From assembly GCF_015832195.1 (NCBI RefSeq), contig NC_052018.1:29912115-29976114 (forward strand): a stretch of DNA of 64,000 nt, in the 5' to 3' direction. Both the position numbers and the translations under genes were made by a program. The notes beneath the pieces are model-generated. The model did not search any database. It saw nothing but the letters and a program-made list of their open reading frames with translations, and was not told the origin of the DNA. Positions 48,667 to 61,000 of the stretch are shown here, piece by piece. The number at the start of each line of letters is the position of its first letter. The stretch's first letter is position 1. Origin of the DNA: Motacilla alba alba. Its lineage: Eukaryota; Chordata; Aves; Passeriformes; Motacillidae.

Positions 48667-49135
48667 TGTCACAGAATTCACAGAATCACAAGGTTGGAAG
48701 AGACCTTGAAGATCATCGAGTCCAACCCATGCCCTAATACCTCAATTAAACCATGGCACCGAGTGCCACATCCAGTCTTTTATTTAAACACATCCAGGGA
48801 TGGTGACTCTACCACCTCCCTGGGCAGACCATTCCAGAGCTTTATCACTCCTTCTGTAAAAAACTTCTTCCTATTATCCAACCTATATTTCCCCTGGTGC
48901 TGCTTGAGATTGTGTCCTCTGGTTCTATCAGTTGCTGCCTGGTGAAAGAGACCAGCCCCCATCTGACTACAACCACGTCTCAGGAAGTTGTAGAGAGTGA
49001 TAAGGTCACCTCTGAGTCTCCTTTTCTCCAGGCTAAACAACCCCAGCTCCCTCAGTCGTTCCTCACAGGGCTTGTGTTCCAAGTCCCTCACCAAGCTAGT
49101 TGCCCTCCACTGGACGTGCTCAAGCATCTCAGCTT
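48667..49135 (-). mobile_element. CR1 LINE 3' fragment
   Basis: Minus-strand CR1 with the 3' end at about 48667, showing the tandem GAATTCTGTG / GATTCTGTG tail. The ORF2 C-terminus is still readable over 48780-49127 ([21 protein letters not shown]), nearly uninterrupted, so this copy is relatively young. It is truncated at its 5' end near 49135. Confidence 0.9.
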
Positions 49136-51036
49136 GAGCAAGTCAAATACTTCTGAGACACTCTGGAGTCCAGACAGGGTTTTTAGATGAGATGAGACTT
49201 CTGCGAGACCAGTGTCTTTTTGAAACAGTAACTAGGAACCGAGAGGACAGCACAAGGGAATCTTGGCTAGCACTGGACACCTAATCATGTCTACCTGAGA
49301 GCTGAGGGTGTGAACTACCTGTGAAGTCAAGGCAGACACAGTCAACAGATCCTGGAGACTGATTCAGCTTGATCCACAACAGACACCATTGAAACCAGAA
49401 CACCCACACAAGGCTGGTAGGCAGGACACAGGCTTTAACAGGACCTTCTGGAGCAGCAGCTGCAGGCTAGGCAGGATTTGTAGTAAAAAACTGTGCGTGA
49501 GGATCTGAACTGAACCCAGCCAGAGATTCTTGTTGCTTCTGTAGGCTAGTACTGGAAAGCCACAGTAATTTAGAAGAAATTAAACCAGAATCTGTATCAA
49601 CTTTCATCTATCCATCCATTCATTTCCAAGAAAGAGTAAGATTTAGTCTTCTAATTTTTTTCTTCTATAAGGTCTTTCTAGACATTAGAGGGAGTCTTAA
49701 GTGTAGTTACATCTACACAGGCTGATCAATGAGACACAGGAGTCATGAGATACCAGTGCCCTTTTGAACCAGAAGCAAAAAGCAAACCAGGGGCTGTACT
49801 TGCTTGTGCTGGACAAGCAAGACACATCTTTGTCATGGGCAGGATGAACACAGTTTTAATACTTAAAGGCATGAGGCTTAAATCACTTGCATTTGAAAAT
49901 TTAGATAAAACAATATACCTTTAGTTTTAGGGCAGAAAGCTTTCCCAGAAGGATTAGTTTCTAGTTTCTTTCAGCAGGATCACAGGCTGAACTTAGTTGT
50001 AATACAAACAAAATGATGGGAATTCAAACCCTGTTTCTTCCCACCTATGAAGAGAATAAGGCTTCCTATATCCACACTAATAGAGAGACCTCCTGCACTC
50101 ATATAGAAAGGAAACTTTTTCTATGCTATAAGTAGTTTTAAATCACACAGAAGATTTAAGAGAATAATTCAGAGTAAAAAACAACACTACAGACAATGAT
50201 AAGGAGTTTTATCTCAACCAACAGAGCCCAAGCAAAATGAATCATAGAAACACTCTCATCCTGAGAAATTTATGCATTTTATAATTCCCAAAGGAAACAA
50301 TTGCATCAGATAAAAATCTTTAGACCAAAATTAAAAAGAATAAAGCTGACAGAACTGCCTGAAATGCCTATTTTAGCAGAGAGTTACTAGAAAGTCAGCA
50401 CAAATTGCCTCTTAGTAATACTCATCATGCATCTATTGTCAGTAAATCCAAGTAACCCTGGCTTTATATACCTCTGTAGACTTTATTTTATTGCTTACTT
50501 GCTTAGTAAATTTAAAGTAGGTATATTGGCAATGTGTTTAAACTGTCACCTGAAAAAGGTAAACTTCCATCACTCATTATGAGCCTGCTTTAAAATATCC
50601 AGTGCTTGGGGCTAAAGGCATGAGTTTGCAAAGCTCAAATTATTGGTCAGAACATTCAAAAAGATCCATCTTCAGAATATTTTTTAGTCATGTTGCAGGC
50701 ATCTCAGTACTCTGCCTCAAAATGCACTTAGAAGTTTTAACCTTAGGTACTCAAGATCTTAGTGAGAAAGCACTGATAAACCTTTAATCCTCATCACTTC
50801 CACTTTTAATTCCAACAGAGTATCTACAAATCTGAGCTGAACAGAAGATTTACATACACCACCAGGTAATGACTTAGCAATATTGTATGTAAAAACTATA
50901 GTGAACAAATCAAATAGGCAGAAATGTATTATTGAGCTCAGAGATAATTTCTGTCAAATTCCAGTTGTTACATCTTTGTTAATTTCTATATAACTTTTTC
51001 AGGAGAGAACGTCCACTGAAAAACTGCAGGATACCA
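49136..51036. other. Intergenic sequence, no supported gene
   Basis: AT-rich towards the right; nothing recognised on either strand. Confidence 0.45.
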
Positions 51037-51775
51037 TTTCATGGAGTGATAGAATATCCTGAGTTGGAAGAGCCCCACAAGGATCATCAAGTCACAAGGA
51101 TGACCCTGCACAGATCCATCCCCAAGAGTCCCACCATGTGCCAGAGAGCATTGTTCAAATGCTTTTTGAACTCTGTCAGGCTTGGTGCTGTGATCACTTC
51201 CCTGTTCCAGTGCCCAACCGCTCTCTGGGAGAAGAATGTTTTCCTAATATCCAACCTAAAACACCCCTGACACAGCTTAAGGCCATTCCCTTGGATCCTG
51301 TCACGGGCCACCACAGAGCAGAGATCAGTGCCTGCCCCTCCTCCTCCCCTCACGAGGAAGCTGTAACTGCAGTGAGGTCTCTCCTCAGTCTCCTCCAGGC
51401 TGAACAGACCCAGTGCCCTCAGCCACTCCTCACACGGCTTCCCCTCAAGGCCCTTCACCATCTTTGTTGCCCTCCTTAGGACACTCTCCAATAGTTTAAT
51501 GTCTTTCTTACATTATGGCAGCCAAAACTGCCCCCAGCACTCGAGGTGAGGCTGCCCCAGTGCAGAGCAGAGCAGGACAATCCCCTCCCTTGCCCAGCTG
51601 GTGATGCTGTGCCTGATGCCTCCAGGACAGGGCTGGCCCTCCTGGCTCCAGGTCACTGCTGGCTCATGTTCAACTTGCCGTTGACCAGGACTCCCAGGTC
51701 CCTTTCACTGGTCTCCAGCAGCTTGTTCCCCAGTACAAAGGCACATCCAGGGCTGCCCCAGCCCAAGAGTAGATG
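51037..51775 (-). mobile_element. CR1 LINE fragment, longer copy
   Basis: Minus-strand CR1 of about 740 bp. The 3' end (TTCCAACTCAGGATATTCTA in minus sense) is near 51050. The ORF2 C-terminus is recognisable over 51087-51491 (KPCEEWLRALGLFSLEE) with a frameshifted or substituted stretch. The text to about 51775 (CTCATGTTCAACTTGCCG in plus sense) continues farther upstream in the element than the 48.7-kb copy. It appears to be a different, older subfamily. Confidence 0.85.
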
Positions 51776-54700
51776 TTGAAACTTCACACAGTGGTTGACT
51801 GCCTATTTCTTAAGGTCAAGGTCTTCCTGCATGGCCTCTCTGCCTCCAGAGCACCAGTTCAAATTCTGTATTGTCAGCAAACTTCCTTGGTATTCCTTCA
51901 AGTCCTGAATCTGTTTGGTATACAAATTGTATGTAAGAGGCTTTGCAAATATATTTAGTATGTTAAACTTTTCAGTTACTAGCAATTCAAACAAATGCTT
52001 TAGAAGTTAAGAATCTTTGAATCCCATAATCCCCTGGATCCTCCAGTTCCCTTAAGAATAGATGGATAAGCCTGGACTTCTTCCCAGCCCCATTCTTGCT
52101 AAAGAATGAATAGCATTAATGTTGCCAGAGCAGGATGTGAGGAAACATGCAATACCTTCCATCAGGCATTATGAAATCCAATGTCAACTGTCACAAAAAT
52201 TTCCAAGCTATTTCACAGTGTTTTAACAAGCAAAAGAAAAATTAATTCAGAGTTTAAAAAATGAAACACTCAAGTAGTCATTGTAATTAGTATTAAAATA
52301 GGATAGAGAATTCATGTAAAGTCTGACAATAGGCTTTTATATGCCAGTAATGCACTGTAAATTACTTTTAAAAGACAGTTATTATTTCAAGTGTTCAAAA
52401 ACTTCTGACAAGGGACTAATTAATAGCATTGTATTGGTCTTAGTAAAATGGACACTATTGTCTCCTAAAGCCTAATTTTGAAATTATTGTGAAATCTCAG
52501 ATGCATTATGTTGTCTGATTTAAACTATATTTAACACTGCTCTGTTATTTAAAAATACAATTTGAAAGTAAGATAACAAAAACTAAATTTATTTGGCCTA
52601 AAGGGAAAGTAATTAAAGGAAATAGCTAAATAACTATATAAATATTCACAGGGGGAAAAAAAGATTGAAAGGAAGAGAAATATTTTCACTGGGATTAGTT
52701 GCACTAGTGTCAAGGGCTGAAGCTGAAACAAAAAATAAAAAGTTCTGTATTAGGAAAAAGTATTTTTGAAGACAATAAAGTTGGCTGGACAGAGAGGAAA
52801 TTGACTGCTTTTGAAGTGAATCATCTTTATCCCTTTCCTTTCCTCTCTCCTAGGCAGTTAGAGAGGTTTCTCAAAGAGAAAAAGTTGGTGCCCCTTATAT
52901 TTTCACGAGTCACTGAAGTTATTTGAATTGTCGATTACAAGATTAAAAATTCTCAAGAGCTTTTCTCCTCTAGTTTCACCTACTTCATGGACAGCAATAA
53001 TCAATGGAGAGAGGACATCCTAGCTTCCAGATAACCTGCAGAAAGGTGTGCAGTCAGATGAGGAATGTAATGGAAACACTGTGTGGTACCTACAAACATT
53101 CTTGGCCAGTGCCAACTCTGAACCTACATGCCAGAAGGCAGGTGGTATCCTGCACATCAGAACCATTAAGATACTACTGTAGAGAAGGTTTTGAGAAAAC
53201 AAATCCTCACTGGACATGACTATCAACTCAGTCCCTAAGTGGTGGGCAGATACGCAGGATGGCACAATATTTGAACTATTCTTCAGCTTATATAGAAACA
53301 CCCACAGTTAGTCCTCAGGGCATTTGTTTTCATTTTCTGAGATTGTGCCTGCATTATGGCTACAAATTAATAATTGGGTCATTCTCTCATAACCCAAACA
53401 CAGTAAAATCTGTTGTATTCATTTATTTGTTTTGACTTAATACCATATTACTCGAAGGTCCATGGAGAAAACAGAAAATACTATATACTTAATGACTTGA
53501 TTTTTTTCTCTCTTTTCTGAGAGTCTCCTGATTTCAAGAGAAAGGAGAAAGGAAAGGAGAAAGTACAACTCCATGAAAACAGTTCTTCTATCTTGCGTCC
53601 TTTGTTATTGTTTTGTTAAAATGTATGCTAGCTCTTACATAGAGAGGGTCTCCTTTAAAGTCTGGTTTCAGCTGTGGTCAGATGACTTTGCAAAAGACTT
53701 TGCTGCTCCTGTTGAGGGTGGGTTTTTTTTTGGTGGGCTTTCTTTGTTTTGTTTCATTTTGGGGTTTGTAATTTTGTTTCTTATTTTTAAAGTTCTTCTA
53801 GTGAGACACACACCCCCTCCTGGCTGGAGATTATCACCGGGGACCAGTGGCCTGGTTGCAAATTTCTGAGCACACTTAATCCTTGCATTCCTTTCATTGC
53901 CTAGCACAGGTATCCAGATCTATCACAAACACTCTTAAAGAATGTTTAAAAGAAATGGGTGTCTCATCAAATCTGTGCTGGCTGAGGGATTGGCAGCAGT
54001 TACCCCCAGCAGCAGGCTGGAGGTAACAACCACCAAGCACGCAAGGCAGATCTCAGCATCACAGCCATTTCCACACTGATTTGGATCACCAGAGTCTCCA
54101 TGCCCAAAGTGGTTTGTATAATCAGCAATCAGACTTGGACACTCATGTAATTAATTACTCAAGCTCCTGTGTAGGGACAGCTATCAAATCCTCAGTGAGT
54201 GCCTGTGGATTTTTATGCTTCTCCTACTTCCTTAACTACTTTTAAACATGGTGTTTTGCTTAGGTTTCTTTGGTTTGTTTCTAATAGAACTTGTGTTTAT
54301 CATAAGCAGAGATGAGGACTGTGCAGCAAGTTGTTGCCTATTCACAGGAGAGAAAAGCAGGGCTCATTCAATAAGAAGTGAAATTAAAACCCAATTCTGT
54401 TCCTCCACCAAAGTTCGGAACGGTGAAATAAATAAATGTTCTGAACTGTGGCTTTTGACAAAATAGGAATTAAAACACCTTACTTTATGGAAACAACCAA
54501 AACACAGTTAAACGGTGGATGAGCTAGAGCAATAAATATATATTATAGCAGTAAATCAATTTTTATTCAAAATTCACTCTAGTTCTCCTTTCTACTTTAC
54601 ACCAGCTAGACTGATCTGCACACCAAAATCACTGTGTGTTTTATGTATCCTCTGAAGATTTTGGAGGCCAAAAACCTAAACATCACTAAGCTTCCTTTAC

Positions 54701-56138
54701 AAGGAATATGCTTTTGGGGAGCATGCCGGAACAGAGTTTTTAGAATTACAAGCAATTCACTACTTTCCCTGAACTTTGAATCAGGCCAAGACTACCTTGG
54801 CCAAGATGTAACACCAAATGACTTGGGTCTCAACACAATCTTGCAGCACGGACCCACAAAAAGGATTTCTATCTAAACCCACAGACTTCTGTGGCACGTG
54901 ACATGATTGCTCCCACGAGGAGACGCTACTTCCAAGTTGTGCTATCAAGAAATATTCCCTGCCTTTGGCATAATTGTTCAGTAATATGCATTTTGTGTAT
55001 GGAATAAAACAGAAATGCTGATGGGCCAGCTTTTATGGTTGCTGACACAAACTTTTTGAGCATAGCTGTATAAGATCTGCTGACACAAACCTTCTCCTTG
55101 AGAACAGCTGCAATTGCCTGCTGCTTTGAGGAGGGGATGGGGAGTTCTTTTCTCCCTTTTTCTGCCTCCTGTGGTGAACTCCAAAATGCTAGCTGTGCTG
55201 ATAGGGATGGAGTATCTACCAAAAGCTGGTTAAAATATAGATGCAAACACATAAAAGACAAAGTCAGTTCTCCTCCTGGCTTCATCCTCCATTTGTCTTT
55301 CAGATTATTTAATAACCCCATGCTCAGCAGTATTTGAATAAGACAGACAGTTATCAAAAGTGCTCCAGTTAAAGCTGAATACAACATTATGCCTATTCCT
55401 CTAAACTGATAAGCACTTGGGATAGGCAAAATTCCCACAAAGAATCAGATGCAAGGCAAGTTACTTGAAGGTTAGTGAGCATATTCACAGAGGGCAAGTT
55501 CAGCTTGAGAAAGGGTAAGGCAGCAGCATCCCAGGCTCTGCATTTCAGAGCACAGCTAGTGTTTAAGTGTTTTAAAAGATACTCAAGGAGCCTCCCATCT
55601 CCCTGGTTCAGCACAAATAATTAAAAGCTTATGTCTCCCCCCATCAACAACAAAGTGCTTAAGGATATGCTTATAAGTATTTTGCTGATTTAGGGCCTTA
55701 GTGGACTGTTTGTGAGGATCTTAGTGCTGACAACTCCCCCTTGAATGTAAAAGTGCATTTGGGTCTTGGAGGATCTGATGTACATTGCAAAGTCTTTCAA
55801 AGCAGTTGCCACCACAGAAGCCTCATTGCTTAATTTAGATATCCTACAGCAATTACTGCCAAGCTGTGTCTGGGTTGATAAAGCAAGCATTTTGCAATTC
55901 CAGATTTTCTTGACTTGAGAATGCTCATTTTATTGGTCCTAGAGTTGCCTTAGCATAGCACAAGGTCAATCTTCTGATTTCTAACCACCCTCTTACTTGT
56001 GTTTCAAGCTCACAGCTCAAGCAGAGCTGGTCACTCCCTCAGTAAGTCCATACTCAGGTGTCAAGACCTAAAGTGCAGCACTCACCAGAAAAGTTTGATC
56101 CTGAGCAAAAGCGTGAAGCTTCCTGTTAAAGAAATTAA
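51776..56138. other. Intergenic sequence, no supported gene
   Basis: Includes a G/T-rich simple stretch at about 53708-53792, the complement type of the A/C-rich tracts. The open frame at 54926-55438 (minus, 170 codons) has no recognised domain and is treated as chance. Confidence 0.45.
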
Positions 56139-56205
56139 ATTTTAAAAACCCCCAAACCCCACCACTCATACCCAAAAACCCAACTAAACAAACAAAAACC
56201 TCACC
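56139..56205 (+). repeat. A/C-rich simple tract
   Basis: AAAACCCCCAAACCCCACCA-type low complexity, followed by AACAAACAAAAACC. Confidence 0.7.
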
Positions 56206-59200
56206 ACAATGATGAGTTACATTAAAAAAAAAAAAATCAGTACTTGTGTTGTACGACACACTAAGACCAGGGCGCTAAGCCTGAGACAAATGTGCTTTCC
56301 CAGGGGTTGCCACAAAAGTTGCGTGCCAGCAGACATGAGACACACACGCAGAGCTGCATTTCTGCATTCCCCCCCACCTCCATTCAAACAATAAAGATGA
56401 TCAGACTTCAAATAGCATAGTCTCTGTCCAGTGAAACCCTCTGTGTTGCAGGCAGGAATCCATACAACCACACTGTTCAACTCGGTTGGTTGCAGACAGA
56501 AAGCCTAAGCAGATGGATGAAGTACTGACAGACAAGTCAGCACATTGTGCCTTCTTCTAACAGAAATTAACAATCCTGACCTTTTCTAATAAGAAGTATA
56601 AAAAGTGAAGCCATCCACAGACCCCCAGTACTCTGTCTTTATTGTCCAATTAAATTTTTGTATCAAAATTTCTATATGTATCTTGAATTTCAGCAAGGTG
56701 AAAATAGGAAAGAAACTGTCACTGAAAGCTCCAGGCTTAAGAGTTGTCCTCTACTTTTCCTCAAATAAAACATTTCTCTTTCCTGCACCAAAGGGATTAT
56801 TTGGAGTCTCATACTATTCTTTGAAAGCCATCTCAGATGGTATAAAGCTATCTTGTCCTTTGTTGTCTTTCCTGAAAGAATTCTTCCAGAGTGTAGTGAG
56901 ACAGAGAAGGTAGTAGTTGTGGGGTGACAAAAAAAATTGAAAAAAGCTAGCAAGATATATGGTGTGACCATTGCTAGCCTCTCTTGGCTGCGCAGCTTGC
57001 AGCTGGAGCTTCATCTGAAAACAATCAAGTTTTGTGCTTTCACCGGGCTGGAAGGTCTTACCCCTCCCTACCTCTCCTCCAGAAACAGGGAGACGACCAG
57101 CAAAAAAGAAGCTCCTGAAAGCTACGGATCAAATAACAGCAACAGTGAGTTACACAGATGCTGGCACATTAAGGAGAATTTTACAAAAGCAAGTCTTGTC
57201 CTTTCTGCAAGCTGTTGTAAGCATCTCTGCCTCAAAACTCTCCAAAAATAGGCCAAATCTGCTATAATTCACAGACTAGCTAGCTGAGAAAAAAAAATCA
57301 TCAGACTGCCTTAACTATCTATTGCCTAAATCCTAAACAAGCAAGGAGACAAAGCAGAGTACAGCATTCACCTTGAAGCAAATAAATTTTCTTGTCCTGC
57401 AACAGAAAACAGGAGTTATTAAGCTAGGCCATGTCCCCTCTCATTAAAATTTGACCTTTATTACTAGAACATTACTTCCAATTATTGCCTATTTCTCCTC
57501 AAGGCAGTGTAAGGCAGTTACCTCATGTATCTGAGCCAAAGGATGAGTCCCTTGGCAGACATAGGTTGTGTGGTAGCTGGGCAATGGCAGAGGAGGCTGT
57601 ACCTGACTGTGCCTTGAGACAACAGATCCCACAGATGACTGAGGAAACAATTTCATTTCTTTCATTTCCAAGGAAAATGATGATTTTCAGCTGAATGGAG
57701 AACAGTGCTGAGGGAGAGTAGCAAATTTGCATCCTACCAAACCAGTAGCAGCACTGAAGACTGGTTTATTATTATTATAACATTCCAGAGACAGCAGGGG
57801 CAGGCTCTGCCTCTGTCAGACCTGCAGCCTCCAGTGATAAAAAAAAAATCCCCAAACATAGATCCATGTTATTAAAGTTATTTTCTGCTCTGTTCTCACA
57901 GCCCTGCCTCTGGTCCCTTCACATCAGCCACCCTGGGAACCAGCAGGGACAGCTCCTGTCCTATACGACAGCACTGAATGAACCTTACAGAGCTACCTGC
58001 AAAATACTACTCTGGAGGAGGATGAAGTTTAAAGGCACAATATTAGAAGGGTATAGCCCCATCTGCTGAATGTTAATCTGTCTGGTCTGTCCACAGGTCT
58101 GTCAGCATCTGCAAGGATCAAGGTGTGCCTTTTGGCTTTCTGAAAAATGCCTCTTTACTTTGTGCATGACCAGCCCTTTATTGACTCTCTCCTCAGTCTT
58201 CCTTTCCCACATAAAAATTGTATCCCAAATGTAACTGGATAATTAAAGAAATGAGAAATTAGGATGACGATGACTTAATTTGAAAATATACTCTGAAGCA
58301 GGCTGAATGTCAAGGACTTCATAGTGTACAAGAACTGTATTTGATTTCAAACTTGTTTTCATTTTTGAATCAAGTAAGACACATGTGAACTTCAGTCTCC
58401 CACATCCCACTTGAGTCCCAGTGCCTGTGCTGCAGGTCTGCCCTCTCTGTTCACATACAAGCCAGTCTGGATCTAAGCACATTTCTCAAAAATTCTTTCA
58501 AAGTAGAAAATATTTCCACAAAAAGACTTTGTTTTCAACAAACTGTCAAGAATTTGTCTTTGCCTAAAGTCTGTCAGTATTAAAGCAGAGTGCATTTCAA
58601 ATACAGCGGATGATACAAATATGAAACTGTATTTTAAAGCCCCTGTTCTACTCACAGAGACATCCTGGAGAGCTGTTCAGAATAAGCCCAAGTACAGGCA
58701 AGTCCTCAGAGCCAGGCCACAAAAAAGCCAATGTTCCCGCTTGAAAAAGTGAAGCCTTCTCCTGTGCTCATCTTTTGAGGTTTCAGTTCAAATCCTCTTT
58801 AGAAGAGCAGACAACTAAAAAACCCTAGATTGCTAAGCCATGTGAACTATCCCTACTGGTGACAGCCATATGCATTTCTCCATCTTTCTGGTTAATCTGA
58901 AGAGAAATCAATGTGGACAGTCCTGTGAAGTTTCTTTAAAGTTTAGCAGGGGTATCAGAGGGGAAGGCTTTGAGGAAGCAGAGCCCAGTCTACTGCTGCT
59001 GCCTGGCTGGGTCTTGCTCTGTACAAGCCTCAGAGCACAGAGGCTGTGACTCACTCTCTCACATACTGCAGAACTAATTGCTGGTTTAGTACCCACCCAC
59101 AAAAGCCTGCAAAGGCCTCACCAAAAATCTCTGCAAAGCATAGAAATCTTCACTCAAATGGACAGAAGCAAAGTCCTTACTCTTCCTGCTTCCCTAGGCA

Positions 59201-59212
59201 CAAAGGCAGGCT

Positions 59213-59238
59213 AGAGAGAGAGAGAGAGAGACAGAGAG
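59213..59238 (+). repeat. (GA)n microsatellite
   Basis: About 26 bases of AG repeat with one AC interruption. Confidence 0.9.
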
Positions 59239-59324
59239 GAAGGGAGTAAAACCAGCCTAATGCTGCTTTAAATGATTCCAGCAATATCAAACAGATCAAA
59301 AGAACAGTATGTTCTACTAAAAAA

Positions 59325-59405
59325 GAAAAAAAAATATAACAAAACATCCAAACACAAAACTAAAACATAAAAAACCCACCCAACAAACCAAAACCCAGAA
59401 AAACT
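59325..59405 (+). repeat. A/C-rich simple tract
   Basis: Low-complexity AAAACCCACCCAACAAACCA-like sequence. Confidence 0.7.
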
Positions 59406-60862
59406 TCCCACAGCAATCAAGAAATCATTGTGAACTTTTGTGCACCTCAAGTCCACATATATTTTTCAGATTGCTCAAACAGGGAGATGATGATAGCATC
59501 ATCTACCTTTCCTGTCATTTCAGACTGAAGTGTGAAACAGAAATGGCATTTTTGTTAAAATACTCAAAGTAAGTCTTGTTTTTAAGTTGCATACTGCAAT
59601 TGGAAATGGGAATATATTCTATTCCTTTAAAGGTAATTACCTTGCTTACTGTAAACACTGCATTTGGCATACTACATTGGAGCATGCAGAAATACTCAAA
59701 CCAAATCCATGTAGATGTTTTTTCAAGTATGAAGCGACATTTTTCATCTCTCACCTTTGCATTTGCACAAATTTGTTCTATTGTATGTATAAAAACCTTA
59801 CACTTGCCCCTAAAAGACTTTAAATCAACTCTGTTCAAGTCTCTGTGCCAGACCTCTTTCTGCCAAGAACCTGGAGTTTCCTTTCTGGCTGCACATAATT
59901 ATTCTGTTCCTGTAGAGAAGGATGTAAATCCATGCTGCTCTCCATTTAGATTTATCTTGGGAAATTTCATGGGGACCTTAGGGGAAAGCTTTCCATTCAG
60001 TTTATCTCTGGAGTTTCCTGAACTGACAGTTCAGACATTGATTTGTCTTCAATATCCTTCAATTTCTGGTCTTTTTTTCTCCCCACTTTGGAAAAGCTCA
60101 GCAATTCGTAGAAAAATCTGACCAGTTATTTTCAATCCAACTACTTTTGTTTTCTGAGTTTCAGTCCTGCTCCTCTCCTATTCTAAGCCATGTGACATGG
60201 CAAGCTCACATAGCTCTCAGCAAATCTCCAAACTAAAGGGCAGCAAAGTCTCAGTAAAGACCATTTGGCCTAACACACTCCCCCACCTCCTGCAGGAGAG
60301 GAGAAACCTTTAAGTATAGGTGAAAAGGAACTGCTGGAATAAGATTTGCCACTGGAAGTATCAGAAAATAGATCTGTCTTAGCAGTAGAGCTTGTCTCTC
60401 AAGGTACAGAGCCACCTCTGGTTACCTGCTAAGACTTTTTAGAGCATGCAAACTTCAGCTAAGGCTAATCACAAAAGGCAGCTGATAGTTGTCATTTCCA
60501 ACAGGGAAAGTAGGTAATAGATACCCTCTGGAAAGCCCCTTCCTGGGATCCAGAGGGCCATGGTCCCCAGGAATCAACATGACAGGCTTCTAGCCACACA
60601 AGTAGCTGTGGGACTTCTCATGAATGTTAGGACTTCAGCGAAGAACAGACAAGTTTGGTCACTCCTGCTTTTGCAAATATACACACTGTGACACACAGCT
60701 GCTCCGAGTGGCAAAGGAGACTACTAGGTTTGTCATTTCTAATTTAAAAGCTTTATGCTACACATAATTACTCCAACGCAGTAAAACATGATCTATTTCA
60801 ATTTAGATTTGATCTGCTCTTTCATGCAGGCACAAAGCATATTGTAGCTTTTAATCAATTAG

Positions 60863-61000
60863 AGTCCTAAAATCATTGGATTATTTAGGTTAGAAAGGCC
60901 TTTAATGTCCTCAACTCCAACCATAACCCTAACACTGCCAATTCCACTACTAAACCACGTCTCCAAGTGCCACATCTACACATCTTTTAAATATTTCACA
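60863..61000 (-). mobile_element. CR1 LINE 3' end, degenerate
   Basis: About 140 bp of a minus-strand CR1 3' end: AAAATCATTGGATTATTTAG, then AACTCCAACCATAACCC and CCACTACTAAACCACGTCTC in plus sense. Badly decayed, no coding content. Confidence 0.75.

Larger units (their letters stand above)
56206..60862. other. Intergenic sequence, no supported gene
   Basis: Contains a (GA)n run (59213-59238) and an A/C-rich tract (about 59325-59405). The open frame at 59576-60121 (+, 181 codons) has no recognised product. No transposon was identified elsewhere in the block. Confidence 0.45.

Noticed and set aside
54926..55438. 170-codon minus-strand open frame with a hydrophobic N-terminus
   Set aside because: The hydrophobic start looks like a membrane segment, but no family was recognised and the surrounding sequence shows no promoter, splice or coding pattern.
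59576..60121. 181-codon plus-strand open frame
   Set aside because: Composition is that of translated AT-rich noncoding DNA and no family was recognised.
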